From NCBI RefSeq assembly GCF_039697315.1, contig NZ_CP155619.1, positions 3,596,001-3,660,000 of the forward strand: a stretch of 64,000 bases of DNA, read 5' to 3'. The notes under the pieces were generated by a model. The model did no database searches. It was given only the letters and a program-made list of their open reading frames with translations, and had not been told where the DNA came from. Each line of letters starts with the position of its first letter. Position 1 is the first letter of the stretch. Origin of the DNA: Pseudomonas abietaniphila. Its GTDB lineage: Bacteria > Pseudomonadota > Gammaproteobacteria > Pseudomonadales > Pseudomonadaceae. Below are positions 23,960 through 33,536 of this stretch, one piece after another. The position numbers and the translations under genes were made by a program.

Positions 23960-26900
23960 TTACCCGATGGTCATCAAGCTCGCGTTGCCCCCTGCTGCAG
24001 CGGTGTTGACGCTCAATGCACGTTCAATGACCAGACGCTCCAGCGCGATGCCCGTTTCGCCTTTTGACAGGCCGTGAACGCCCACGATGGCGCCGCTGCG
24101 CAGGGCAACCTGCTCGCAGATGGCGCGCAACTGATCGGAGTCGCCGTGGTGCAGGACGGCGTCGATGACGACGTCGTCTTTGCTCCAGTCGCTCACCAGC
24201 TTGATGCGTGCCTGAACGTCTTTTGGCAGGCGTTTGTACAGTGGCTTGCTCAGCTCGTTGTCCGGCACGATGGCCGTGCTGCCGACAGCCATCACGGCAG
24301 CCAGTTGGGTCAACAGGTCGGCTTCGTCGTCCGCCAGACACAGCACATGCTCACGCGGCAGGATGCTGTAGCTGTTGCGCTCGCCGGTCGGGCCCGCCAG
24401 CAGGCGGGTAACGCCGCTTTGCGATTGCTCGGCGAACTGCGCGCACAGAGTGTCGAGTTCCGTCAGCTGTTGGCTGGCAGCCCAGGCCTTCAGCGCGGTC
24501 AGCGGCTTGAGCAGGCTGTCACGCATGCGTGTGTCCGGCGCAGCCTCGGCATCGCGGTTGGCGAACGACTTCTGCACGGCATCGACCGGACGGGTCGACA
24601 ACAGGCGGTAAAGGTACAGCGGGCCACCGGCTTTCGGGCCTGTGCCCGACAGGCCTTCGCCACCAAACGGCTGCACACCCACCACGGCACCCACGATGTT
24701 GCGGTTGACGTACATGTTGCCCGCGTTGACCGAGTCGATCACCTTGGCGATGGTTTCGTCGATGCGGGTATGCACGCCCAGTGTCAGGCCGTAACCCGAA
24801 GCGTTGATCTGTGCGATCAGTTGATCCAGCTCTTTGCGCTTGTAGCGCACGACGTGCAGGACCGGACCGAAGATTTCACGTTGCAGTTCGTCGAAGCTTT
24901 CCAGCTCGATCAAGGTCGGCATCACGTAGGTGCCACGCTTGATCTCGTCGCTGTCGGCGATGGCGACCTGATACACGTTGCGGCCTTTGTCACGCATGGC
25001 CTGGATGTGTTTCTCGATGCCAGCCTTGGCTTCGGCGTCGATGACCGGACCAATGTCGACCGACAGGCGTTCAGGGTTGCCCAGGCGGTTTTCGGCCATG
25101 GCACCTTTGAGCATTTCGATGACGCGGTCGGCGGAATCTTCCTGCAGGCAGAGCACGCGCAGCGCCGAGCAACGCTGACCGGCGCTGTCGAAGGCGGAAG
25201 ACACCACATCGATGACCACCTGCTCGGTCAGAGCAGAGGAGTCGACGATCATTGCGTTCTGGCCGCCGGTTTCGGCGATCAGTGGAATCGGACGGCCCTG
25301 GGCATCAAGGCGTCCGGCGATGTTGCGTTGCAGCAGACGAGCGACTTCGGTGGAACCGGTGAACATCACGCCTTTGACGCGCTCATCACCGACCAGCCGC
25401 GCGCCGACGGTTTCACCACGGCCTGGCAGCAGTTGCACCACGCCTTCCGGAATACCGGCTTCGAGCAGGATGCGCACGGCCTGTGCGGCCACCAGCGGCG
25501 TCTGCTCGGCGGGCTTGGCCAGCACGGGGTTACCGGCAGCCAGAGCGGCAGCGACCTGACCGCTGAAAATCGCCAGCGGGAAGTTCCACGGGCTGATGCA
25601 CACCACGGGGCCCAGCGGACGGTGCGCGTCGTTGCTGAAGTCGTTGCGTGCCTGCACAGCGTAATAGCGCAGGAAGTCCACAGCCTCGCGCACTTCGGCG
25701 ATCGCGTTGGCGTAGGTCTTGCCGGCTTCGCGGGCCAGCAGGCCCATCAGCGGCTGGATGTCGGCTTCCATCAGGTCGGCGGCGCGCTCAAGGATGGCAG
25801 CGCGTTCGGCCGGCGGTGTGGCTTGCCAGATCGGGCCTGCGCTCAGGGCGCTAAGCAAAGCATTGTCGACGTCTTCCAGGCTGGCTTCCTGAACATGGCC
25901 GACCACATCACGCAGGTCCGACGGGTTCAGGACAGGCGCTTCGGCGCCCGCGCTGACCGGGCTGCCCAGCATCGGGCCGGCTTTCCAGTCGTTGTGCGCA
26001 GTAGCAAGCAGCGCCGAGGACAGCGAGGCCAGGCGATGTTCGTTGGCCATGTCGATACCGGCCGAGTTGGCGCGCTCACGGCCATACAGATCACGCGGCA
26101 GCGGAATGCGCGGATGTGGCAGACCGAACCCCCCTTCCTGCGTGGCCATGCGTTCGATGCTGGAGACCGGATCGGCCACCAGCTCCTGAATCGAGATCGA
26201 CTGGTCGGCAATGCGGTTGACGAACGAAGTGTTGGCGCCGTTTTCCAGCAGACGACGGACCAGATAAGCCAACAGGGTTTCGTGAGTGCCTACCGGGGCG
26301 TAGACACGGCACGGCCGGTTCAGCTTGCCATCGGCGACCTTGCCGACAACCTGCTCGTACAGCGGTTCGCCCATGCCGTGGAGGCACTGGAACTCGTACT
26401 GACCGGGGTAATAGTTCTGACCGGCAATGTGGTAGATCGCCGACAGGGTATGAGCGTTGTGAGTCGCGAACTGCGGGTAGATGACTTCCGGTACCGACAG
26501 CAGTTTGCGAGCGCACGCAATGTAGGACACGTCGGTGTACACCTTGCGGGTGTAGACCGGATAGCCTTCCAGGCCTTCGACCTGGGCGCGTTTGATTTCG
26601 CTGTCCCAGTAAGCGCCTTTCACCAGACGGATCATCAGGCGATGGCGGCTGCGGCGGGCCAGATCGATGACGTAGTCGATCACATACGGGCAGCGTTTCT
26701 GGTACGCCTGAATCACGAAGCCGATACCGTTCCAGCCAGTCAGCTGCGGTTCGAAGCAAAGGCGTTCGAGCAGGTCCAGCGACAGCTCCAGACGGTCGGC
26801 TTCCTCGGCGTCGATGTTCAGGCCGATGTCGTACTGCTTGGCGAGAAGAGTCAGGGACAGCAGGCGCGGGTAGAGCTCTTCCATCACACGCTCGTACTGC

Positions 26901-27913
26901 GCGCGGCTGTAACGCGGATGCAGCGCCGACAGCTTGATGGAGATCCCCGGACCTTCGTAAATGCCGCGGCCGTGCGACGCCTTGCCGATCGAATGGATCG
27001 CCTGCTCGTACGACGCGAGGTACTTCTGCGCGTCGTGTTCGGTCAGCGCCGCTTCACCGAGCATGTCGTAGGAATAACGGAAGCCTTTCGCTTCGAACTT
27101 GCTGGCATTGGCCAGCGCTTCGCCGATGGTTTCGCCGGTCACGAACTGCTCGCCCATCAGGCGCATGGCCATGTCGACGCCCTTGCGGATCATCGGCTCG
27201 CCGGACTTGCCGATGATGCGGCTCAGTGAGGACGTCAGCCCGGCTTCGTTGTGGGTGCTGACCAGTTTGCCGGTCAGCAATAGGCCCCACGTGGCGGCGT
27301 TGACGAACAGCGACGGGCTGTTGCCCAGGTGTGGATGCCAGTTGCCGGTGCTGATCTTGTCGCGAATCAGCGCGTCACGCGTGCCCTTGTCCGGAATACG
27401 CAGCAGCGCTTCGGCCAGACACATCAGGGCCACGCCTTCCTGCGACGACAGCGAGAACTCTTGCAGCAAGCCCTGCACAATGCCGGCCCGCCCGCCCGCG
27501 CTCTTCTGATTGCGTAGTTTTTCGGCAATCGAAGCGGCCAGTTTGTGCGTCGCGTCCGCCATCGGTGCTGGCAGGCGCGCCTGTTCCAGCAACATCGGCA
27601 CGACTTCCGGCTCGGGGCGGCGATAGGCCGAGGTGATGGCGGCGCGCAGTACCGATTGCGGCAGGATGCTTTCGGCGAACTCAAGGAATGCCTGATGGGC
27701 GTTATCCACCGGCAGTTCGCCTTGATCGTCAGCGTCCTTACTGCCCTGGCCGTTGAGTTCGCTAAGGGTTGCACCACCCTCGAGTTTTTCGAGGTAATTG
27801 AAAATCGCCTGCTTGATGAGCCAGTGCGGGGTCCGGTCAATGGACTGCGCAGCAGCTTTCAATCGCTCGCGGGTCGGGTCGTCGAGTTTGACACCCAGGG
27901 TGGTGGTCGCCAT
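23960..27913 (-). CDS. putA: Bifunctional proline dehydrogenase / glutamate-semialdehyde dehydrogenase and put repressor
   Basis: A trifunctional 1317-aa protein oxidising proline to glutamate. Residues 1-47 form the ribbon-helix-helix DNA-binding domain (TTLGVKLDDPTRERLKAAA), so this is a self-regulating PutA. The FAD-dependent proline dehydrogenase barrel follows (GKASHGRGIYEGPGISIKLS, then RLMIRLVKGAYWDSEIK). The aldehyde dehydrogenase domain has catalytic C915 in GQRCSA and E881 in ETGGQN. The C-terminal part (about 1130-1317) matches the regulatory/lid region of long PutAs. It is divergent from putP across a 351-bp region with TGCAAC repeats. The family model is repression in the cytosol without proline and membrane association with proline. 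Confidence 0.97.
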   Translation of the reverse strand: MATTTLGVKLDDPTRERLKAAAQSIDRTPHWLIKQAIFNYLEKLEGGATLSELNGQGSKDADDQGELPVDNAHQAFLEFAESILPQSVLRAAITSAYRRPEPEVVPMLLEQARLPAPMADATHKLAASIAEKLRNQKSAGGRAGIVQGLLQEFSLSSQEGVALMCLAEALLRIPDKGTRDALIRDKISTGNWHPHLGNSPSLFVNAATWGLLLTGKLVSTHNEAGLTSSLSRIIGKSGEPMIRKGVDMAMRLMGEQFVTGETIGEALANASKFEAKGFRYSYDMLGEAALTEHDAQKYLASYEQAIHSIGKASHGRGIYEGPGISIKLSALHPRYSRAQYERVMEELYPRLLSLTLLAKQYDIGLNIDAEEADRLELSLDLLERLCFEPQLTGWNGIGFVIQAYQKRCPYVIDYVIDLARRSRHRLMIRLVKGAYWDSEIKRAQVEGLEGYPVYTRKVYTDVSYIACARKLLSVPEVIYPQFATHNAHTLSAIYHIAGQNYYPGQYEFQCLHGMGEPLYEQVVGKVADGKLNRPCRVYAPVGTHETLLAYLVRRLLENGANTSFVNRIADQSISIQELVADPVSSIERMATQEGGFGLPHPRIPLPRDLYGRERANSAGIDMANEHRLASLSSALLATAHNDWKAGPMLGSPVSAGAEAPVLNPSDLRDVVGHVQEASLEDVDNALLSALSAGPIWQATPPAERAAILERAADLMEADIQPLMGLLAREAGKTYANAIAEVREAVDFLRYYAVQARNDFSNDAHRPLGPVVCISPWNFPLAIFSGQVAAALAAGNPVLAKPAEQTPLVAAQAVRILLEAGIPEGVVQLLPGRGETVGARLVGDERVKGVMFTGSTEVARLLQRNIAGRLDAQGRPIPLIAETGGQNAMIVDSSALTEQVVIDVVSSAFDSAGQRCSALRVLCLQEDSADRVIEMLKGAMAENRLGNPERLSVDIGPVIDAEAKAGIEKHIQAMRDKGRNVYQVAIADSDEIKRGTYVMPTLIELESFDELQREIFGPVLHVVRYKRKELDQLIAQINASGYGLTLGVHTRIDETIAKVIDSVNAGNMYVNRNIVGAVVGVQPFGGEGLSGTGPKAGGPLYLYRLLSTRPVDAVQKSFANRDAEAAPDTRMRDSLLKPLTALKAWAASQQLTELDTLCAQFAEQSQSGVTRLLAGPTGERNSYSILPREHVLCLADDEADLLTQLAAVMAVGSTAIVPDNELSKPLYKRLPKDVQARIKLVSDWSKDDVVIDAVLHHGDSDQLRAICEQVALRSGAIVGVHGLSKGETGIALERLVIERALSVNTAAAGGNASLMTIG

Positions 27914-28264
27914 GTCTTGTCCTCATAAGAGCCACGATGTGTGTGGCTATAGCTGCCGCCAAGAGTAGCTGTGCCAAAGTTAGGGTGCAACCGGGTGCAA
28001 CCGGTTTTTTCCAGATATTTCCGAGCTGCCGTCTGAGCGCCCAGGGAGGCCGGTAATTTGTCGCACAGCCTTGGTGCCTGCGGCCTGCAAGATGCCTCGT
28101 AGCGCGCGAAAAAAGAGCAGGTATTCCAGTTGGTTACAATTTATGCGGGGAAAGTTGAAACTAATTCTCATCTGTGGGTTGCGCCTCGCTTGCGATGTTG
28201 ACTAGCATGCGCGCCCTTGGTGCAACCCGTTGCTCCTGCCATAAAAACAACGCACGGACACACA
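27914..28264. promoter_or_regulatory. putA-putP divergent control region with PutA operator motifs
   Basis: The PutA ribbon-helix-helix recognises GTTGCA in E. coli. The complement TGCAAC occurs at 27986-27991, 27996-28001 and 28221-28226. The first two are inside a tandem duplication of GGGTGCAACC with a 10-bp period (one helical turn), 73 bp upstream of putA; the third lies 38 bp upstream of the putP start. A near match (GGTTGCGCC) is at 28177-28185. The spread from one gene to the other would allow looping. Sites are read from sequence; binding is inferred from the family. Confidence 0.75.
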
Positions 28265-29749
28265 ATGAGCGTCAGCAATCCAACTTTGATCACGTTTGTG
28301 ATCTACATCGCGGCAATGGTCCTCATCGGACTCATGGCCTATCGCTCCACCAACAACCTGTCGGATTACATTCTGGGCGGGCGCAGCCTCGGCAGCGTCG
28401 TGACTGCGCTGTCAGCGGGTGCTTCCGACATGAGCGGCTGGCTGCTCATGGGCTTGCCAGGCGCCATCTACCTGTCGGGCCTGTCGGAAAGCTGGATCGC
28501 CATCGGGTTGATCGTCGGCGCTTATCTGAACTGGCTGTTCGTCGCCGGTCGTTTGCGCGTCCAGACCGAGCACAACGGCGACGCATTGACCCTGCCGGAC
28601 TACTTCGCCAGCCGGTTCGAAGACACCAGCGGCCTGCTGCGGGTGATTTCGGCCATCGTGATCCTGGTGTTCTTCACCATCTACTGCGCCTCGGGCATCG
28701 TTGCCGGTGCGCGTCTGTTCGAAAGCACCTTTGGGATGTCCTACGAAACGGCATTGTGGGCGGGCGCTGCTGCTACTATTGCCTACACCTTCATCGGTGG
28801 CTTCCTCGCCGTGAGCTGGACCGATACGGTACAGGCCACGCTGATGATCTTCGCGCTGATTCTCACGCCGATCATCGTGCTGCTGGCCACCGGTGGCGTC
28901 GACACCACGTTCCTGGCCATCGAGGCGAAAGATCCGACCAGCTTCGACATGCTCAAGAACACCACCTTCATCGGTGTGATTTCCTTGATGGGCTGGGGGC
29001 TGGGTTACTTCGGCCAACCGCATATCCTGGCGCGCTTCATGGCGGCTGATTCGGTCAAGTCGATCGCCAAGGCCCGCCGTATCTCCATGACCTGGATGAT
29101 CCTGTGCCTGGGTGGCACGGTCGCCGTGGGCTTCTTCGGCATCGCCTACTTCTCGGCACATCCTGACGTTGCCGGTCCCGTGACCGAAAACCATGAGCGT
29201 GTGTTCATCGAACTGGCCAAGATCCTGTTCAATCCCTGGATCGCCGGCGTGCTGCTGTCGGCAATTCTGGCGGCGGTCATGAGCACCTTGAGCTGCCAGT
29301 TGCTGGTGTGCTCAAGCGCGCTGACCGAAGACTTCTACAAAGCCTTCCTGCGCAAGCAGGCTTCGCAGCGTGAACTGGTGTGGGTCGGCCGTGCGATGGT
29401 GCTGCTGGTGGCGTTGATCGCCATTGCCCTGGCCGCCAACCCCGAAAACCGGGTGCTGGGGCTGGTCAGCTACGCGTGGGCAGGCTTCGGTGCTGCATTC
29501 GGTCCGGTCGTGCTCATCTCGGTGATCTGGAAGGGCATGACCCGCAATGGCGCGTTGGCCGGCATTCTGGTGGGCGCTGTGACGGTCGTGGTCTGGAAGC
29601 ATTTCGAACTGCTGGGTCTGTACGAAATCATTCCGGGCTTCATCTTCGCCAGCCTCGCCATTGTGGTGTTCAGCGTGCTGGGCAAAGGCCCTACCGCTGG
29701 CATGCAGGCGCGATTCGACGCGGCTGAAAAAGAGTACCGCGAGGCGTAA
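28265..29749 (+). CDS. putP: Sodium/proline symporter
   Basis: A 494-aa inner-membrane Na+-coupled proline importer of the solute:sodium symporter family, with 13 expected membrane segments. Recognisable pieces are TNNLSDYILGGRSLGS near residue 30, GASDMSGWLLMGLPGA near 55 and FGQPHILARFMAA near 255. The ATG at 28265 gives MSVSNPTLITF, as in relatives; the frame is open from 28217 but that segment overlaps the regulatory repeat. A strong terminator follows 15 bp downstream. It is divergently paired with putA and probably repressed by it. Confidence 0.96.
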   Translation: MSVSNPTLITFVIYIAAMVLIGLMAYRSTNNLSDYILGGRSLGSVVTALSAGASDMSGWLLMGLPGAIYLSGLSESWIAIGLIVGAYLNWLFVAGRLRVQTEHNGDALTLPDYFASRFEDTSGLLRVISAIVILVFFTIYCASGIVAGARLFESTFGMSYETALWAGAAATIAYTFIGGFLAVSWTDTVQATLMIFALILTPIIVLLATGGVDTTFLAIEAKDPTSFDMLKNTTFIGVISLMGWGLGYFGQPHILARFMAADSVKSIAKARRISMTWMILCLGGTVAVGFFGIAYFSAHPDVAGPVTENHERVFIELAKILFNPWIAGVLLSAILAAVMSTLSCQLLVCSSALTEDFYKAFLRKQASQRELVWVGRAMVLLVALIAIALAANPENRVLGLVSYAWAGFGAAFGPVVLISVIWKGMTRNGALAGILVGAVTVVVWKHFELLGLYEIIPGFIFASLAIVVFSVLGKGPTAGMQARFDAAEKEYREA

Positions 29750-29764
29750 ACCGTCTGGCCTCAT

Positions 29765-29800
29765 AAAAAGCCCGCGTTTCATGAGAAGCGCGGGCTTTTT
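29765..29800 (+). terminator. Intrinsic terminator after putP
   Basis: Arms AAAAAGCCCGCG / CGCGGGCTTTTTT around a 12-base loop; the A-rich left side would also end transcription of the convergent lyase gene. Confidence 0.9.
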
Positions 29801-29820
29801 TCGTTGGCGCAGACGCTCGA

Positions 29821-30492
29821 TCAAGACTTGTTGTGGTCGACATCCAGATTGAAGAACATCGCCTTGCCGCCTTCGCTGGTGTACCCGGTGTTGTCCTGGG
29901 TATAGACCCCGGCCTTGAAGTACAGCTGTTGCTTGCTCCAGGTGGCACTGATGCGGTCGTTCCACACCATGTTCTTTGCCTTCACACTGAGCAGCCCGGC
30001 CTTGTTGAGGTGGATGACGTAATTGAAGGTTTCGTTGAGATGGATGCCTTCGGCGATGGTGAAGATACGTGCCTTCTTGTCGTCGGGATGGAATCGCACC
30101 TTGGCGACGATGATCCCGTCCTTGGTTGCATCCTGGTATTGATATTCGAGCTTGAGCAGCGGCTGAGTGCTCTCGTAGACATGGATCTGGCCGATCACGA
30201 TTCGCCCGGAAGACGGGACCTGAAGCACCTTGAGCTTGGCGTTCAGAAAGTTGTCGGCTTCGGTGTAGGTCCAGTTGTGAAGCGTGCCGTTGGACCAGGT
30301 TTCACGCAACTCGGTGCGGGGGTAGATCGCGTTGGCAGTCTTTGCGCCGGTCACTGGCGCCCAGAAGCTGATATTCGATGACCCGGACTTGAAGTATTTG
30401 TCGTCATAACCCTGAAGCAATTGTTTCGTTTCGATGGTGGCGGGTGGCGAGCCCACTGGAATACTCAAATTCCAGGTTCCCAAATCAATCAT
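29821..30492 (-). CDS. Polysaccharide lyase family 7 (alginate lyase), no signal peptide
   Basis: A 223-aa beta-jelly-roll lyase that cleaves alginate or related polyuronates by beta-elimination. The three PL7 motifs are present: RTELRE (substrate-binding Arg/Glu), IGQIH (with catalytic His) and YFKAGVYTQ (catalytic Tyr). The ATG at 30492 (MIDLGTWNLSIPVG) is chosen over the upstream in-frame start at 30573 because PL7 proteins of this length begin there. No signal peptide or lipobox is visible with either start, so it appears cytosolic or exported by an unrecognised route. No other alginate gene is nearby. Confidence 0.88.
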   Translation of the reverse strand: MIDLGTWNLSIPVGSPPATIETKQLLQGYDDKYFKSGSSNISFWAPVTGAKTANAIYPRTELRETWSNGTLHNWTYTEADNFLNAKLKVLQVPSSGRIVIGQIHVYESTQPLLKLEYQYQDATKDGIIVAKVRFHPDDKKARIFTIAEGIHLNETFNYVIHLNKAGLLSVKAKNMVWNDRISATWSKQQLYFKAGVYTQDNTGYTSEGGKAMFFNLDVDHNKS

Positions 30493-30798
30493 TGTGTCTT
30501 TCGTCCGATATGTCTCATTGCCAGCAAACGTGTCTGGCGCAAGGGTTTGAGGGGTGCTCCTTATACGTTTCACCTCGCCGTTTGTTAACGTGAATCCGTC
30601 GAGCGGTTGACGTCAAATTGCCGCTATTTTTGATGCGCGGCAGGGTGGGAGGACCGCTCAGGGCGATGACCGTTAGTCGGATTGGATCCTGATTTAGGAT
30701 GGCAAAACGGTGGCCTGCCTTCTTTTTTTTCCATTCGGGTCTAGAGTAATCGCCAACCGGATCATGGGCGGAGCCCCTTCACAAGGCAGTAGAAGTGA
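30493..30798. other. 306-bp gap between PL7 lyase and c-di-GMP gene
   Basis: Divergent promoter space for both neighbours. A T-rich run is present at about 30720-30731; I see no reliable promoter hexamers, hairpin or RNA. Confidence 0.35.
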
Positions 30799-32952
30799 AT
30801 GAGTAGCAGCATGGAATGCGCGCAATCCCAACCACCCAATGGCAAGTCAGTCTTGTTGGTGGTCGACGACTACCCGGAAAATCTGGTCACGATGCGTGCC
30901 GTCCTGCAGCGCCAGGACTGGGAAATCGTCACCGCCAGTTCAGGCATGGAGGCGTTGGGCCTGCTTCTTGATGTGGACGTCGACCTCGTCCTGCTTGATG
31001 TGCAGATGCCCGAAATGGACGGCTTTGAAGTCGCCCGCCTGATGCGTGGCAGTCAGCGAACCCGCCTGACGCCGATCATCTTTCTGACCGCCAACGAACA
31101 ATCGCGCGACGCTGTGCATAAAGGCTATGCCAGCGGCGCCGTGGACTACCTGTTCAAACCGTTCGATCCCAATATCCTCAAGCCCAAGGTTCAGGCCCTG
31201 CTGGAACATCAGCACAACCGGCGTGCCTTGCAGAAACTCAGCCGCGAGCTGGAGTCGGCACGGGCGTTCAACGCGTCGGTATTGGCCAACGTGGCTGAAG
31301 GCATTCTGGTGGTCAACGAAGACGGCATCATCAGCTTTGCCAATCCGGCGATCTGCCGATTGCTGGGCATGACAGACGGCGAGCTGCGTGGTACCGGGTT
31401 GTGCTGTTATCTGCAGGAGCCGGTGGTCACTGCCTGGACCGATTCGGGGTTCTATCACCACTACCGGCGCGCCGACACCTACCGGGTCCACGATGCCGTC
31501 ATGCGCACGCCCGAGGGGCGCCAGCTGCCGGTGGCCTTGTCTTGCGCGCCCTTGCCGGAAGAACAGAAAGCGATGGTGTTGAGCGTGCTCGACATGTCGG
31601 TGGTACGCGACCTCTACAGTCAGCTTGAACTACAGGCCGTGACCGATTCGCTGACCGGGCTGCTCAATCGTCGTGGCTTCTACCAGACCGTCGAAGGCAT
31701 GTTGTCGCGCAACGAGCATGCCGGTAAATACCTCGTGGTCCTGTACCTCGATCTGGACGGCTTCAAGCACGTGAACGACTCGCTGGGCCACGATGCCGGT
31801 GATCAGGTGCTGGTCTGGGTTGCCGAGCAATTGAAGGAATGCCTGCGGCCTTATGACGTGCTGGCGCGAATGGGCGGCGACGAATTCGTGGTCGTGATCG
31901 ACGGACTCGACTTTCCCGAACATGCCGCCAAAGTCGCGGAAAAACTGATTGATCGCGTGTCTGCCCGGCGTGTTGTCGACGGAATCGAGGCGACATTGGG
32001 TGCCAGCATCGGTATCGCGGTGTATCCGGACTGCGGCACCAACCTGGACGGTTTGCTGCGTGCGGCGGACATCGCCATGTATGAGGCCAAGCGCGCCGGT
32101 CGCCATCAGTACCGTTTCTACGATCAGTATATGAATGGTCGTGCCCGTTCCCGCTTGATGCTCGAAGAAAGCGTGCGCACGGCGATCGAGGGCAAGGATT
32201 TCTCTATCGTCTACCAGCCGCAGATCAACGTGATCACGGGGCGAACCCGTGGTTTCGAGGCGTTGTTGCGCTGGAATCACCCGGACGCCGGCGATGTGCC
32301 TTCGAGCCTGTTCATTCCGTTGCTGGAGGAAACCCGGCTGATCAACAAGCTGGGAGGCTGGATCTTCGAGCAGGGCGCAGCGCAGCTGCAACGGTGGGAC
32401 GGGATCTTTCCGGCGGATCTGGTGATGAGTGTCAGCGTCAGCCCGGCGCAATTCAGCATGCCCAATCTGGCGGCCGAGTTGCAGCGCGCGATGCACATCC
32501 ACGGCCTGCAACCGCGCCAGCTGGAAGTTGAAATCACCGAGCCTTCGCTGGTCCACAATCTGGTGCACAGTCGCAAGCAACTGCAAAGCCTGCACGACAT
32601 TGGTGTGCGCGTGTCGCTGGATGACTTCGGTGCAGGCGACAGCTCGCTGGCCCATCTGCGAAACCTCGACCTGGATACGCTGAAGATCGACCGGCACTTC
32701 ATCAGCGGCATGATGAGTTCGCCGCGTGATCTTGCCGTGGCGCGCACGGTCATGGACCTGTGCCGGATGCTGAACATCGACGTCATCGCCGAGGGTGTGG
32801 AAACGCTGGAGCAATATCAATGGCTGGTGGCCAACGGCTGCGAGATCATTCAGGGATTCCTGCTGGCGCATCCGATGACGCCGGATGAGGCCTTGCGTTT
32901 TGTCGAGCCGATTGTTCTGCCGACGACCCATCCGCTGCTTGAACAGCGCTGA
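30799..32952 (+). CDS. REC-PAS-GGDEF-EAL c-di-GMP signalling protein
   Basis: A 717-aa cytosolic response regulator. The receiver (about 17-135) has the acidic pair D23/D24, phospho-acceptor D67, T97 and K120, all intact. A PAS domain (about 155-275) follows. The GGDEF domain keeps RMGGDEF (359-363) and an inhibitory RxxD site (R350-PYD), so it could make c-di-GMP and feel product inhibition. The EAL domain keeps FEALLRW (487-489), ITEPS, DDFGAG and AEGVE, but the usual metal-ligand Asn of the NxS motif is Ser546. No partner histidine kinase is adjacent. Net cyclase or phosphodiesterase activity cannot be predicted. Confidence 0.9.
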   Translation: MSSSMECAQSQPPNGKSVLLVVDDYPENLVTMRAVLQRQDWEIVTASSGMEALGLLLDVDVDLVLLDVQMPEMDGFEVARLMRGSQRTRLTPIIFLTANEQSRDAVHKGYASGAVDYLFKPFDPNILKPKVQALLEHQHNRRALQKLSRELESARAFNASVLANVAEGILVVNEDGIISFANPAICRLLGMTDGELRGTGLCCYLQEPVVTAWTDSGFYHHYRRADTYRVHDAVMRTPEGRQLPVALSCAPLPEEQKAMVLSVLDMSVVRDLYSQLELQAVTDSLTGLLNRRGFYQTVEGMLSRNEHAGKYLVVLYLDLDGFKHVNDSLGHDAGDQVLVWVAEQLKECLRPYDVLARMGGDEFVVVIDGLDFPEHAAKVAEKLIDRVSARRVVDGIEATLGASIGIAVYPDCGTNLDGLLRAADIAMYEAKRAGRHQYRFYDQYMNGRARSRLMLEESVRTAIEGKDFSIVYQPQINVITGRTRGFEALLRWNHPDAGDVPSSLFIPLLEETRLINKLGGWIFEQGAAQLQRWDGIFPADLVMSVSVSPAQFSMPNLAAELQRAMHIHGLQPRQLEVEITEPSLVHNLVHSRKQLQSLHDIGVRVSLDDFGAGDSSLAHLRNLDLDTLKIDRHFISGMMSSPRDLAVARTVMDLCRMLNIDVIAEGVETLEQYQWLVANGCEIIQGFLLAHPMTPDEALRFVEPIVLPTTHPLLEQR

Positions 32953-32991
32953 CGCGGTAGACTGACGCCCTTTCACTCCTTCGATCCGAAC

Positions 32992-33504
32992 ATGACCCTC
33001 ACCGCGACAACGCCGCTCAAATACCTGCAGGCCTATCCGGCCTCCTTGCAGGATCAGGTCCGGCAACTGATTGCTCAGGACAAACTGGGCGCCTATCTGG
33101 AGCAACGCTATCCGGGACGTCATGACGTGCAGAGCGACAAGGCGCTGTACGCGTATGCGCTCTCGCTCAAGCAGGAATACCTGCGCAATGCGCCCGGCAT
33201 CGACAAAGTGCTCTTCGACAACCGCCTTGATCTGACGCATCGCGCACTGGGCCTGCACACCACGGTGTCGCGTGTGCAGGGTGGCAAGCTCAAGGCGAAG
33301 AAGGAGATCCGCGTCGCGTCGTTATTCAAGGACGCAGCCCCCGAGTTCCTCAAGATGATCGTGGTTCACGAACTCGCGCACTTCAAAGAGACCGAGCACA
33401 ACAAGGCGTTCTACCAGTTGTGCGAGCACATGCAGCCGGGTTACCACCAGTTGGAATTCGATCTGCGCATTTACCTGACATGGCGCGACATGCAGCAGGG
33501 TTAG
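32992..33504 (+). CDS. YgjP-like zinc metallopeptidase
   Basis: A 170-aa protein with the zinc motif HELAH (H126, E127, H130) and a downstream H136 in a KETEHNKAF context, typical of the YgjP/WLM-like metallopeptidase domain. It lies 39 bp after the c-di-GMP gene and 32 bp before a small winged-helix gene, so it probably belongs to an operon with the latter. Substrate unknown; the catalytic residues are intact. No signal peptide, so it is probably cytosolic. Confidence 0.85.
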   Translation: MTLTATTPLKYLQAYPASLQDQVRQLIAQDKLGAYLEQRYPGRHDVQSDKALYAYALSLKQEYLRNAPGIDKVLFDNRLDLTHRALGLHTTVSRVQGGKLKAKKEIRVASLFKDAAPEFLKMIVVHELAHFKETEHNKAFYQLCEHMQPGYHQLEFDLRIYLTWRDMQQG

Positions 33505-33536
33505 CGACCCCCTTTCTCTTCGACAAGGACATGACG

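Noticed and set aside
24074..27229. 1051-aa open frame on the plus strand inside putA
   Set aside because: It is a reverse-strand shadow of the high-GC putA gene; it has no start signal and no family, while putA is certain.
30493..30573. N-terminal extension of the PL7 lyase
   Set aside because: The extra 27 residues are polar, carry no signal peptide and exceed the usual family length; ATG 30492 is better supported.
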